Below, piece after piece: positions 18,654 to 27,190 of a DNA stretch of 64,000 bases; position 1 is the stretch's first letter; the number at the start of each line of letters is the position of its first letter. A program made the position numbers and the translations under genes. This stretch comes from Halovivax cerinus. Its GTDB lineage: Archaea > Halobacteriota > Halobacteria > Halobacteriales > Natrialbaceae. The notes beneath the pieces are model-generated. The model worked only from the letters and a program-made list of their open reading frames with translations, searched no databases and was not told the DNA's origin. Where the stretch lies: positions 2,294,001 through 2,358,000 of the forward strand of contig NZ_CP101824.1 of NCBI RefSeq assembly GCF_024498195.1, in the 5' to 3' direction.

Positions 18654-18755
18654 GACTTCCGATACCAGGTATCGGCTACGTACCCGTCGAATCTGTATTG
18701 CAGTGACCCACTCGGTCGCTAGAACAACCCGGAACCGACTCGTGCCGAACCGCCG

Positions 18756-20321
18756 TCACATGGTTCGGTACTGATTCAACCCCAGCAGAATCGCGACCCC
18801 GAGGAGCACGTACAGCAAGACCACGGTGCCCATCGCGAGTCCAGTACCGACCCGTCGTTCGACCCGACCCGGCGATCCTCGTCGATAGGTTCCGAACGCC
18901 GTCTGTCGGACCCGAACGCACACGGCCGTGTATCGCCGTCGCAACGACCCGTAGAGGACGGCGTTCGCGTCCGCGAGGAGTCCGTACGCGTAGACGATGA
19001 ACTGACCGACCTCCCAGAGCGGATCGTACTCGTCCGGGTCGTCGAGGGCCGCCCGTCGACGCCGGGAGGCGGTCTCGCCCCCGGTGGAGTCGTCCGTCAC
19101 CGGTTCCGATCGATCGGGCGTCGCTCTCTGGGCTGAGTCGGTCGTCGTTCCGGCCTGCCCGGCGCCCTCGACAGTCCCCGTCGCCTGGACGGTCGCCGGA
19201 TCCACATCCAGCGGTTCGACCGTCCGCTCGGCCGCTTCGGATCCACTGTCGCGCTCCTCGTCGAACGTCTCCGATGCCTCCTGGAGCGACGGCTGTCGCG
19301 GCTCGATATCGACGTCGCTCAGGTCCCAGTTACTCGATCGGTCCTGCGGCGTCCCCTCGTCCCGCTCACGGTCGCCGGCCTCACCGTCGTCGGCACCCGA
19401 CCCGACGTCGGGATCGTCGGTCGGATCTGCGGACTCATCGGCCGTCTCGGAGCTCCCCTCCGGGTCGTCGGGTGCATCCGCCCCATCGTCAGTCACGTGA
19501 TCTTCGCGTGCGGACGGCGGGCCGTAGGCATCCTCGAGCGTGGGGGTCGACCCCTTGTCGATCGTCTTCTTCCGACGGAACTGCACGCGGGAGATCTTCT
19601 CGTCCCAGTCGGTCATGACGAGGGCTTCTCCGTCGTCCAGCGACTGGACGCTCTCCGAGGCGTCGCCGCCCAGGATTCGACCCGCTACCTTCGTGTCGTT
19701 CTCCCAGGTGAGGCGGTGCCAGACCAGCCAGTCACACTGGGTGATGTAATCCTTCGCGACCGCCGCCGGTCGCTGGGACATGGCGACGATGCCGAGTCCG
19801 CGCTTGCGACCGCGCTTTGCGATCCGGACGAGCATCTTGTGGACGTCGTCGCCACCGCCCCGTTCGGGGATGAACTCGTGGGCCTCCTCGACGAACAGCA
19901 AGAACGGCTTCTGGTGTTGCTTCTCCGCGACGAAGAGCTCCCTGACCACCGCGTGGATCACGTCCTCGGCCACTTCCTCGTCCATGTAGCCAGAGACGTC
20001 GAGGATGATCGGGACGTTCTCCTCCAGTGCGAGGTCGGCGATCAACGGCGCGTCCTCGGCCGTGATCTCGCGGTCGCACTGGTCGTCGCCACCGACCTGG
20101 AGCAGTTCGTAGCGCTCTTTGAGCGCCGCGTACTCGCCGTCCGTGTCGATTATCAGCAGTCCGAGCCCCCGATCGAGCAGTTCCTCGGCGACGACGCTCG
20201 CCGTGTTGGACTTGCCGCTGCCGGACTTCCCGGTGACGAACCCGCGGCCCGTCAGGACCTCGTTGATGGGCAGCGAGTAGCCCTTCTCCGAGACGGGGAA
20301 CCGCTCGATCGATTCGGCCAT
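18756..20321 (-). CDS. HerA-like (DUF87) ATPase with C-terminal membrane helix
   Basis: A 521-residue ATPase of the HerA/FtsK-like class. The Walker A motif is GKSGSGKSNTA (about residues 31-41), Walker B is FLLFVEEAHEF (about 140-150), followed by the sensor-like IVAMSQRPAAVAKDY. The core ends near residue 285. A disordered, very acidic, Ser/Thr/Asp-rich linker of about 140 residues follows, then a C-terminal module ending in one transmembrane helix (MGTVVLLYVLLGVAILLGL). HerA proteins move DNA; the helix suggests this one is tethered to the membrane. A TATA-like ccatatatg 30 bases before the start indicates a leaderless transcript. Confidence 0.85.
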   Translation of the reverse strand: MAESIERFPVSEKGYSLPINEVLTGRGFVTGKSGSGKSNTASVVAEELLDRGLGLLIIDTDGEYAALKERYELLQVGGDDQCDREITAEDAPLIADLALEENVPIILDVSGYMDEEVAEDVIHAVVRELFVAEKQHQKPFLLFVEEAHEFIPERGGGDDVHKMLVRIAKRGRKRGLGIVAMSQRPAAVAKDYITQCDWLVWHRLTWENDTKVAGRILGGDASESVQSLDDGEALVMTDWDEKISRVQFRRKKTIDKGSTPTLEDAYGPPSAREDHVTDDGADAPDDPEGSSETADESADPTDDPDVGSGADDGEAGDRERDEGTPQDRSSNWDLSDVDIEPRQPSLQEASETFDEERDSGSEAAERTVEPLDVDPATVQATGTVEGAGQAGTTTDSAQRATPDRSEPVTDDSTGGETASRRRRAALDDPDEYDPLWEVGQFIVYAYGLLADANAVLYGSLRRRYTAVCVRVRQTAFGTYRRGSPGRVERRVGTGLAMGTVVLLYVLLGVAILLGLNQYRTM

Positions 20322-20444
20322 ACCTATCGGTTCTCGCTATGTAGCCACCCCATATATGTTTCCCGTCCGATCGTCGACCGGTCGCTACGATCGACTGTCA
20401 CCACTTCCTCAACGTTTTTGGGGGAGTACCGTCGTGAGTAGGGC

Positions 20445-20927
20445 ATGAACACGGATCGCATCGCCGACCTCCTGGCTAGCCGGGCCGTTCTCACCGTCGC
20501 GTCGTCGACGGTCCTCCTCACGCTCGCGTTCGTCGGCGTCGCCGTCGTCGTCGAGGGGCAGATCGTCGGCGACGTCTCGACCCGTCTCCCGGTATACGTC
20601 CTCGTCTTCGCCCTCGGCTTCATCGTCTCCCTGTTGAAACTCGACAACCGCAACCGCGACGGTATGCAGATCCTCATCGCCACCGCAGGGATCGGTACCG
20701 TCGCCGCCCTGCTGGTCGGTCTCGCCACCGAAGGCGCCGTCTACCTCGTCGATAGCCCCGAAGCGCTCCTCCACCGCGGCCTGATCGTCGTCTTCCTCGC
20801 CGCCGGCATCATCTGCACCGGTCTCGGTATCTGGGGCGTCCGCCACTGGCGCGAGTTCGTCGGCCCCAACGCCTACACTCGATCGAAACCCGCCAACGAC
20901 GGCGGGATGAACGACGCGTACAAGTGA
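20445..20927 (+). CDS. Small four-helix membrane protein, unknown function
   Basis: A 160-residue protein with four predicted transmembrane helices (about residues 15-37, 47-62, 74-92 and 107-128) and a short hydrophilic C-terminus ending SKPANDGGMNDAYK. I do not recognise the family. It is transcribed away from the HerA-like gene; the spacer of 123 bases holds promoters for both. Codon use is like the neighbouring genes, so it is very likely real. Confidence 0.75.
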   Translation: MNTDRIADLLASRAVLTVASSTVLLTLAFVGVAVVVEGQIVGDVSTRLPVYVLVFALGFIVSLLKLDNRNRDGMQILIATAGIGTVAALLVGLATEGAVYLVDSPEALLHRGLIVVFLAAGIICTGLGIWGVRHWREFVGPNAYTRSKPANDGGMNDAYK

Positions 20928-21001
20928 CGACTCCGAACGGCCGATACGACACCCTCTGAATCGGGCTCCTCGCGACTCACTCCGTTCCCCGCTCGTACAC
21001 C

Positions 21002-21265
21002 CGCGGTTCTCGCTCGCTACGCTTGTTCCGAACCGCGCTACTCCTTCACGGCTCACTGCGTTCGCCGTTCCGGTACGAGGGTTTCGCTCCCGTTGGTCGC
21101 TCAACCCTCGCTACTCACGGTTCGCTCCGCTCACCGTTCGTCAAATCGCGGTTCTCGCTCGCTACGCTTGTTCCGAACCGCGCTACTCCTTCACGGCTCA
21201 CTGCGTTCGCTGTTCCGGTACGAGGGTTTCGCTCCCGTTGGTCGCTCAACCCTCGCTACTCGCGG
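21002..21265. repeat. 119-bp direct repeat, two copies
   Basis: Two nearly identical 119-bp copies (21002-21120 and 21147-21265, offset 145) occupy the gene-free spacer downstream of the membrane protein gene. They contain many shorter words such as ctcgctacgc and tcactgcgttcgc. The same kind of word (reverse complement gaacggagtga) occurs next to the tRNA gene at 25.1-25.4 kb, so this belongs to a dispersed low-complexity family. Nothing else is seen in the spacer 20928-21310. Confidence 0.9.
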
Positions 21266-21310
21266 CTTCGCCGCTCGTCTATCCGAGGCTCTCACTACGT
21301 TCGACCCTCG

Positions 21311-23563
21311 CTACTCTTGCGCATCGACAACCGCAACCCCGGCCAGGTTGACGATATCCTTGACCTCGTCGCCACGTTGCAACACGTGAACGGGCTCGTC
21401 CATTCCGACCAGCATCGGCCCGATCGCGTCGGCGCCGCCCAGGCGCTGGAGGAGTTTGTACCCGATGTTACTCGCCTCCAGGTTGGGGAAGACGAGGACG
21501 TTCGCGGGTTCGTCTAGCTCCGAAAAGCCGTAGGTCCCTTCGAGGATGTCCTCGACGACGGCCGTGTCTGCCTGCATCTCGCCGTCGACGGGGAAGTCGA
21601 CGTCGGGATCGTCGCGGAGCATTCGGGCCGCGTGTCGCGGTTTTCGGGTCCCCTCGTTGTCGACGCTGCCGAAGTTGGAGTACGACAGCAAGGCGGCGCG
21701 CGGTTCGACGTTGAACCGGCGGGCGAGGTTGGCGGTCTGCTGGGTGACCTCGGCGAGGACCTCGGCGTCGGGGTCCATGTTCACCGTCGCGTCGGCGATG
21801 AAGATCACGCGGTTCTTGAACGTGAGGAGGTAGACACCGGCGACGTGGTCGACGTCGTCGGCCGTCCCGATCACCTGCAGCGGCGGGCGCAGTGCGGACG
21901 GGTAGTGGTGCATGAGGCCCGTGAGGAGCGCGTCGGCGTCTCCCTCTTCGACCATCACGCTGCCGAAGAAGTTCGTATCGCGACGGATGCGATCCTCGGC
22001 CTCGGAGCGAGTCAGCCCCTTGCGCTTTCTGAGTTCGTAGAGCCGATCGACGTACGCCTCGTAGTCTCCCGCCATCGGATCGGCGACGGTCGGCTCGAAG
22101 TCGAGGCCGAGATCGGCCGCCGTCTCGGTGATCGCTCCCTCCTCTCCGATGAGGATCGGCTCGGCGATCCCCTGTTCTGCGAGCTGGTAGGCCGCGCGAA
22201 TCATCTTCTCGTCGTCGCCCTCTGCGAGCGCGACCCGTTTGGGATCGCTCTTGGCCTTGTTGAGGACGACGCGCATCATCTCACGAGACTTGCCGAGGCG
22301 GGCCTCGAGTTCGGCCTCGTACTCGTCGAGATCGATATCGACGCGGGCGGCGCCGGAGGCGACGGCCGCTTCGGCGACAGCCGGGGCGACCCGGAAGAGC
22401 ACCCGCGGATCGACCGGCTTCGGGATGATGTACTCGGGGCCGAACTGAAGCGGTTCGTCGCCGTAGGCCTTGACGACCGCGTCGGGGACGTCCTCGCGCG
22501 CCAGATCGGCCAGCGCGCGGGCGGCGGCGACCTTCATTTGCTCGTTGATGTCCGTCGCGCGCACGTCGAGCGCGCCGCGGAAGATGAACGGGAAGCCAAG
22601 CACGTTGTTGACCTGATTGGGGTAGTCAGAGCGCCCGGTCGCCATGATGACCGAGTCGTCTCGAGCGTCCTTCGCGTCGGGATACGTGATCTCGGGATCC
22701 GGATTGGCCATCGCGAAGATGATGGGGTTCGCGGCCATGGATCGGACCATCTCCTGACTCACGATGCCAGCGACCGAGAGGCCGACCAGGACGTCCGCGC
22801 CGTCCACTGCGTCTGCGAGCCCTCCCTCCGGTGTATCGCGCGCGAACTGTCGCTTGTACCCGTTGACGTCGCCGCTCTCTGCGCGCGCCTCGGTGATGAT
22901 CCCCGAGGAGTCACACATCGTGATGTTCGCTTCCTTGCAGCCGAGCGAGACGTAGAAGCGCGCCGTCGCTATCGCGCTCGCGCCCGCGCCCGAAAAGACG
23001 ATCTCTAAGTCTTCGAGATCCTTCCCGGCAACGTCGGCTGCGTTGAGCAGCGCCGCACCGGAGATGATCGCCGTTCCGTGCTGGTCGTCGTGGAAGACGG
23101 GGACGTCCATCCCCTCGCGGAGGCGCTCCTCGATCGTGAAACACTCGGGCGCGGCGATGTCCTCTAAGTTGATCCCGCCGAACGTCGGTTCCATCATCGC
23201 GACGGCCTCGACGAACCGATCGGGGTCGTCGGTGTCGAGTTCGAGATCGAAGACGTCGATGTCGGCGAATCGCTTGAAGAGGACCCCTTTCCCTTCCATC
23301 ACGGGTTTGGACGCCTGGGCACCGATGTCACCGAGTCCGAGTACGGCCGAGCCGTTCGAGACGACGCCGACGAGATTGCCCTTCGCAGTGTAGGTGTAGG
23401 CGTCGGTTTCGTCCTCGTGGATATCCATACACGGTGCCGCGACGCCGGGCGAGTACGCGAGCGAGAGATCTCGCTGCGTGTTCGTCGGCTTCGTCGTGGA
23501 GATCTCTATCTTTCCCGGAGGGTCCAGTCGGTGATAGTCGAGTGCGTCCTCGTCGAGTCCCAT
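21311..23563 (-). CDS. maeB: NADP-dependent malic enzyme fused to a phosphotransacetylase-like domain
   Basis: A 750-residue fusion of the MaeB type. Residues about 1-425 form malic enzyme, with [11 protein letters not shown], the metal/NADP region [20 protein letters not shown], the nucleotide-binding [15 protein letters not shown] and [14 protein letters not shown]. Residues about 430-750 match phosphate acetyltransferase ([39 protein letters not shown]), which in this family usually regulates rather than catalyses. The enzyme decarboxylates malate to pyruvate with NADP. Length and order are normal for the family. Confidence 0.95.
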   Translation of the reverse strand: MGLDEDALDYHRLDPPGKIEISTTKPTNTQRDLSLAYSPGVAAPCMDIHEDETDAYTYTAKGNLVGVVSNGSAVLGLGDIGAQASKPVMEGKGVLFKRFADIDVFDLELDTDDPDRFVEAVAMMEPTFGGINLEDIAAPECFTIEERLREGMDVPVFHDDQHGTAIISGAALLNAADVAGKDLEDLEIVFSGAGASAIATARFYVSLGCKEANITMCDSSGIITEARAESGDVNGYKRQFARDTPEGGLADAVDGADVLVGLSVAGIVSQEMVRSMAANPIIFAMANPDPEITYPDAKDARDDSVIMATGRSDYPNQVNNVLGFPFIFRGALDVRATDINEQMKVAAARALADLAREDVPDAVVKAYGDEPLQFGPEYIIPKPVDPRVLFRVAPAVAEAAVASGAARVDIDLDEYEAELEARLGKSREMMRVVLNKAKSDPKRVALAEGDDEKMIRAAYQLAEQGIAEPILIGEEGAITETAADLGLDFEPTVADPMAGDYEAYVDRLYELRKRKGLTRSEAEDRIRRDTNFFGSVMVEEGDADALLTGLMHHYPSALRPPLQVIGTADDVDHVAGVYLLTFKNRVIFIADATVNMDPDAEVLAEVTQQTANLARRFNVEPRAALLSYSNFGSVDNEGTRKPRHAARMLRDDPDVDFPVDGEMQADTAVVEDILEGTYGFSELDEPANVLVFPNLEASNIGYKLLQRLGGADAIGPMLVGMDEPVHVLQRGDEVKDIVNLAGVAVVDAQE

Positions 23564-23727
23564 ACCCCGACACTGACGCGGCCACGTACAAATGTGTGAG
23601 GATCAGGACGGACGAGACGTCGCCTTCTCTAGGTGTCCCGACCCGCTCGATCCGTCATCTCCCGGCGCACGCGGAACGCGGGGACCCGTTTCGACTCTTT
23701 TATACTCGCGGGCCCGAAGGAGCGGGT

Positions 23728-24231
23728 ATGCAGGTCGCGCTCGGTGGCACGTTCGATCCAGTCCACGACGGCCACCGTCGGCTGTTCGAACGGGCGTTCG
23801 AACTCGGTGACGTGACCGTCGGGCTGACGAGCGACGACCTCGCGCCGGCGACACGCCACGTCGACCGGTACGTCCGGCCGTACGACGATCGCGAACGTGA
23901 CCTCCGAACCGAACTCGAACACCTCGCCGACCCGCGCGGGCGCGACTTCGAGATACGGGAACTCGACGAACCGACCGGTATCGCGACCGAACCGCAGTTC
24001 GACGCCCTCGTCGTCTCGCCGGAGACGGTCGAGGGCGGCAAACGGATCAACGAGCTCCGTCGTGAGCGCGGTCACGACGCCCTGGAACTCATCGTCGTCC
24101 CGCACGCCAGGGCCGACGACGGCGACATCATCTCGAGTACACGCATCGTCAACGGCGAGATAGACGAACACGGCGCACTGACGCCCGACCGGGACGGGTT
24201 GGATCGATCGCGTGACTCGTCCCCTCGTTGA
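23728..24231 (+). CDS. coaD: Phosphopantetheine adenylyltransferase, archaeal type
   Basis: A 167-residue nucleotidyltransferase of the cytidylyltransferase superfamily. The signature ALGGTFDPVHDGHRRLFERAF holds the T/HxGH motif, and GDIISSTRIVNGEID near the C-terminus contains the ISSTRI motif. It converts 4'-phosphopantetheine and ATP to dephospho-CoA in CoA synthesis. The start is the ATG before QVALGGTFDP. A TATA element cttttatac ends 24 bases before it, so the mRNA is probably leaderless. It converges on the small TFB-like gene. Confidence 0.93.
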   Translation: MQVALGGTFDPVHDGHRRLFERAFELGDVTVGLTSDDLAPATRHVDRYVRPYDDRERDLRTELEHLADPRGRDFEIRELDEPTGIATEPQFDALVVSPETVEGGKRINELRRERGHDALELIVVPHARADDGDIISSTRIVNGEIDEHGALTPDRDGLDRSRDSSPR

Positions 24232-24327
24232 ACCGGCCATCCACGGGTTATCGATCAGTCCGTTGTTCGAAGCCGACAGACCGGTCGGAGCGCCATCGAC
24301 CGGCTGGACCGAGTGCCGTCGAACGAG

Positions 24328-24636
24328 TTACCAGCTCGGCGGTTCGAGGCCGGCCGCTTCGAGTTGCGCTTTCCAGCGCGATTGGATCGACAGCCGGGAG
24401 ACCTCCATCGCCTCGGCGACGGCGCCCTGGGTCCGTCCGTCGCCGGCGATCAGCGACCCGGCGTAGAGGCTCGAGGCGACGACCGCCCGTTTCGACCGAT
24501 CGGACTCCGGCACGTCGGAGAGAAAGAGGTCGATCGCGGTCGACCGTGCGTCCTCGGAGAGGCTGAGCGCGTCGGCCGCCCGTTCGAGCTCTTCGATCCA
24601 CTCCCGCTGGGCCAACCGCTCGCGCGCGTTGTACAT
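24328..24636 (-). CDS. Single-domain TFIIB (cyclin-fold)-like protein
   Basis: A 102-residue helical protein resembling one cyclin-like repeat of transcription factor B. KRAVVASSLYAGSLIAGDGRTQGAVAEAMEVSRLSIQSRWK matches the end of a TFB core repeat, where a helix-turn-helix contacts the BRE element. The zinc ribbon and second repeat are absent. It could modulate TFB-dependent transcription, but that is inference. A gatttaag TATA element (minus strand, near 24663-24670) 25 bases upstream suggests a leaderless transcript. It sits next to coaD in convergent orientation. Confidence 0.8.
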   Translation of the reverse strand: MYNARERLAQREWIEELERAADALSLSEDARSTAIDLFLSDVPESDRSKRAVVASSLYAGSLIAGDGRTQGAVAEAMEVSRLSIQSRWKAQLEAAGLEPPSW

Positions 24637-24845
24637 CCGTACCGGCCGTTAGACCGACGGCGGCTTAAATCCGCCCCCGGAGACAGGTCGCGCATCGTCG
24701 TCGCATCAGGGGTCGATACACGATATCCAACGGTATACTACCGATAGCCGTCGAATCCGGTGATTCAGGATCCCGTTGGCTACGAGGCTCTTACTTAGGA
24801 CCCTGCACCCACACTCTTCGCCATCGCCTCACGGCGCGGTGTTCG

Positions 24846-25019
24846 ATGACCGAACCGACGTGCAAACTCGTCTGTACCGGTTGCGGGCTCGAGATGGGCT
24901 ATCGAGAGCGCTCGCTGGCCGAGCAGGCGGCCGAACACCACCAGCGCCGGGACGACGAACACGTCACGTTCATCGTCCCGCCGGACTGGACGCCCGAGGA
25001 ACCCGTCACGCACCGATGA
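24846..25019 (+). CDS. CxxC microprotein
   Basis: A 57-residue frame starting MTEPTCKLVCTGCGLEM. It has Cys6, Cys10 and Cys13 plus a His-His pair (AAEHHQRRDDEH), consistent with a small zinc-binding protein of the kind common in haloarchaea. Its acidic/Glu-Asp-rich composition resembles real haloarchaeal proteins. A TATA-like cttactta lies about 60 bases upstream. No family is recognised. It directly precedes the tRNA-Leu gene. Confidence 0.6.
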   Translation: MTEPTCKLVCTGCGLEMGYRERSLAEQAAEHHQRRDDEHVTFIVPPDWTPEEPVTHR

Positions 25020-25060
25020 TCGACAGGTTCTTACTCGACTCGGGAACTACACTCAGTCGC

Positions 25061-25143
25061 GCGCGGGTAGCCAAGTGGCCAATGGCGCAGCGCTTAGGAC
25101 GCTGTGGTGTAGACCTCCGCAGGTTCGAATCCTGTCCCGCGCA
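25061..25143 (+). tRNA. tRNA-Leu (anticodon UAG)
   Basis: The acceptor stem pairs GCGCGGG (25061-25067) with CCCGCGC (25136-25142), followed by discriminator A. The anticodon arm is CAGCG-CTTAGGA-CGCTG, so the anticodon is UAG (Leu). A long variable arm (TGGTGTAGACCTCCGC region) and the T arm with GGTTCGAATCC complete a class II tRNA. There is no intron. CCA is not encoded. The 3' part of this gene is duplicated 178 bases downstream. Confidence 0.95.
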
Positions 25144-25378
25144 TGCGAGGATCGAACGGAGTGAGATCCTCGGAACGCGAACGGTGAGCGGAGCGAACCG
25201 AGAGCCGCGAACGACTGTGAGCGGCGTGTATGCGAAAAAAGGGATTCGAAGAAGACGAGCCGCAGCGACCGAACGGAGTGAGGTCGACCGTCTCGGCGTG
25301 GTTCGAATCCTGTCCCGCGCATGCGAGGATCGAACGGAGTGAGATCTTCGGAACGCGAACGGTGAGCGGAGTGAGCCG
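25122..25378. repeat. Duplicated tRNA-Leu 3' end plus flank (direct repeat)
   Basis: About 79 bases starting ggttcgaatcctgtcccgcg (25122-25200) recur at 25300-25378 with only a few mismatches. The repeat covers the 3' 22 bases of tRNA-Leu and about 57 bases of following sequence. The spacer between the copies has no gene. The pattern looks like an attachment-site scar or a local tandem duplication. Confidence 0.85.
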
Positions 25379-25399
25379 TGAGCGGCGATTGGCCCACGA

Positions 25400-25867
25400 T
25401 CAGCCGGTGTATGTGGAGCGATTCAGTTGGTCGAGGCCGTCGTGAGCCGCTGCGTGCCAGTTTGTGAGTACCCCTCTGACGACTACCGGCGGCCGATGGA
25501 CGGTAAAACACGACGGCTCGACGTCGTTCGGATGACTCGTCGCGTTCGGCGGGGGATGAAAATGCGCGTCGCCTCGAACGTCGTAGTCGCCGCCGTGGGG
25601 GTGGTGACCCCATCGGAAGTCTATGTCGCCCTCAGTGTAGTGGAATTTGTAGTCGCCAGCGGTCGTCCACTGGACGTCGAACCGACCCGTCGAGCCCTCC
25701 CGGAGACCCGTGGTGAGGTCGACTTCTAGGATTGTCGGGCTCACGATGTCGTCGACTGTCGCCGTCGCCAGTGGCGCCTGCCGCGCGAACTCGTCGCGAA
25801 TCGTGAACAGCGCGTCGCCGTCGATCGGCCCGCGAAGTCGATGGGCCACGTCGTCGGTGCCGTCCAT
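25400..25867 (-). CDS. TumE-like (DUF6516-type) putative toxin
   Basis: A 155-residue protein whose second half (YKFHYTEGDIDFRWGHHPHGG followed by GDAHFHPPP) resembles the TumE/DUF6516 group, which has a beta-sheet fold with conserved Tyr, Arg/Trp and His residues. It begins four bases after the stop of a wHTH gene on the same strand, so the two are surely co-transcribed. This matches the wHTH antitoxin plus small toxin arrangement seen in archaea. Toxicity is inferred from context only. The start is the ATG before DGTDDVAHRL. The location next to a tRNA-Leu repeat fits an acquired element. Confidence 0.55.
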   Translation of the reverse strand: MDGTDDVAHRLRGPIDGDALFTIRDEFARQAPLATATVDDIVSPTILEVDLTTGLREGSTGRFDVQWTTAGDYKFHYTEGDIDFRWGHHPHGGDYDVRGDAHFHPPPNATSHPNDVEPSCFTVHRPPVVVRGVLTNWHAAAHDGLDQLNRSTYTG

Positions 25868-25871
25868 CGTG

Positions 25872-26459
25872 TTATCGCGAATCGTCGGCGGGCACAGATG
25901 GAGATCGGTCTCCGGTGATGTGCTCTGTCGCTTCGGCGATCGAGATGGCGGCGTTTGCGAACGCGACGTTACGACGTGTGGTTTGCCACTCCGTTACGAC
26001 GCTCCCGTCAGTGCGGGTATCGGCTCCAGTGTCGTCGAGCGTCTCGCGTCCGAGCTGGACGGCGAGTTCTTCGGGTGATTCGACGCCGTACGTCTCACGA
26101 TACTCGTTGATTTGTGCTCGTAGTTCTGTGACACGCTCGGCGAGCTCCTCGGCGGACTGTTCGGCGAGGAGCCGATTCGCGCGTTCGGTGATCAGGGATT
26201 CGTCCGACCGCCGGTAGAGTGTCGCCCCGTGGGCTCCGGCCGTCGTGGTGACGAAGCCGTCTTCGGCTAGCGATGTCAGGTGCTTTCGAGCGGTTTTTGG
26301 ACTCGTCTGCGCTCCGTCAGCGATATCGGCTGCGCTCGTCGGTGTGTACGTGTGTCGGATCACGGATTTGACGCGCTCTGACGGCGTCGTCTCTGCCTTC
26401 CAGTCTCGCTCCACGGCCTCGTTGATGTCGTCGTACGGATCTGGCCGGGACTCGTCCAT
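25872..26459 (-). CDS. Winged-helix regulator (DUF7342-like), putative antitoxin
   Basis: A 195-residue protein. Residues about 25-80 form an HTH domain (SAADIADGAQTSPKTARKHLTSLAEDGFVTTT), the usual N-terminus of DUF7342 proteins. Residues about 88-125 are a coiled-coil-like helix (NRLLAEQSAEELAERVTELRAQINEY). The C-terminal part ends in a stretch (AFANAAISIAEATEHI) typical of this family. It is followed at four bases by the TumE-like gene and probably represses their shared promoter just upstream of 26459. Confidence 0.75.
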   Translation of the reverse strand: MDESRPDPYDDINEAVERDWKAETTPSERVKSVIRHTYTPTSAADIADGAQTSPKTARKHLTSLAEDGFVTTTAGAHGATLYRRSDESLITERANRLLAEQSAEELAERVTELRAQINEYRETYGVESPEELAVQLGRETLDDTGADTRTDGSVVTEWQTTRRNVAFANAAISIAEATEHITGDRSPSVPADDSR

Positions 26460-26705
26460 ACGGGGCGTTCGATCTGTGGGAGTATAACGTCTTTGGGGAG
26501 AATCTATACGTAAGCCGACGCGCTCCAGGAGTCTGTTTCAGTTCCAATCGAACGATCTGACGGTGTCGGAATGGACGGTACGAAACGAACTTAGCTGTCC
26601 ATCGATCATCCAAGGGACGAATATCATGTAATTATATATCCGTTCACGTATTCTACCAACACGGAAGCCGCTCTCCACGATTGCGCGGGGACATGCGCTC
26701 AGCTA
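26460..26705. other. A/T-enriched spacer, no gene seen
   Basis: This 246-base stretch lies upstream of the wHTH/TumE-like unit and should hold its promoter. It is richer in A and T than the surroundings (for example atcatgtaattatatatcc near 26622-26640). No supportable gene is seen. Confidence 0.5.
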
Positions 26706-26857
26706 CGAAAGAGTCTTCGACTCTTTCGAGCATCGCGGGAACTTCGTTCCCGCTCAAAAATGTCCCGGGTGGACCTAGCACCCGAGACGCGGTTTCCAAA
26801 CTGCGGATGCAGTTCGTCAACCATGTTACGCAACACACCAGCGAGATATAAAAGTCT
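26706..26857 (-). ncRNA. Candidate structured small RNA with four hairpins
   Basis: Four hairpins follow one another: 26706-26728 (10-bp stem, 3-base loop), 26735-26753 (8-bp stem, 3-base loop), 26762-26788 (10-bp stem with one mismatch) and 26799-26814 (6-bp stem, 4-base loop). On the minus strand a TATA-like cttttatat (about 26848-26856) would start transcription near 26826. A run of five T residues (minus strand, 26756-26760) right after the 26762-26788 stem could end a transcript of about 70 bases. A 41-codon frame (MVDELHPQFGNR...) also starts here on the minus strand and is an alternative. No RNA family is recognised. Confidence 0.4.
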
Positions 26858-26967
26858 CGCACGCCTGCAGTATCGACAGCGAACGCTCTGTCCAGACTTC
26901 GTCTGGGATTCCAAAGCCGGACTCGACGTGCTCGTCCGCCGACTCGGCTCCCTGAAGGTGAACTGAG

Positions 26968-27190
26968 ATGGCCAGGTACGACTACGAGGGGCCGACGCCG
27001 CCGGGATCCCTGCCCGCGGTGCAACGCGGATCTGCGGACGCGCCACTGGGCGCGGGTCGTGGCGAAACACGATGGCCCGCTCGCGTACCGGTACGCAAAG
27101 GGCGAACGTCGCCTCTGCGTGGATTGCGTCGCCGCGCTGGGATTGCTGGAGTTCGCGGGACACGAACCGGAGGTCGGGTCGAGCCGGTAA
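26968..27190 (+). pseudogene. Zinc-ribbon microprotein gene with a one-base frameshift
   Basis: The frame from ATG 26968 reads MARYDYEGPTPP and then loses sense. If one G of the ggg at about 27003-27005 is removed, the reading continues DPCPRCNADLRTRHWARVV and ends at the stop 27188-27190, with a second pair CVDC and a total of about 73 residues. The shifted frame alone has no start upstream. CPRC plus CVDC is a typical small zinc ribbon. It is either a recent frameshift mutation or a base-call error. Confidence 0.65.

Noticed and set aside
18003-18722. Proteins read through the 18-bp repeat (both strands)
   Set aside because: Open frames follow from a stop-free 18-bp unit. No start signal, signal peptide or second domain supports a protein.
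25290-25345. Second tRNA-Leu
   Set aside because: Only the 3' end of the gene is copied; there is no D or anticodon arm.
26760-26966. 68-codon plus-strand frame before the broken zinc-ribbon gene
   Set aside because: It crosses two of the four hairpins, has no recognisable domain and no good start context. I treat the region as a possible structured RNA.
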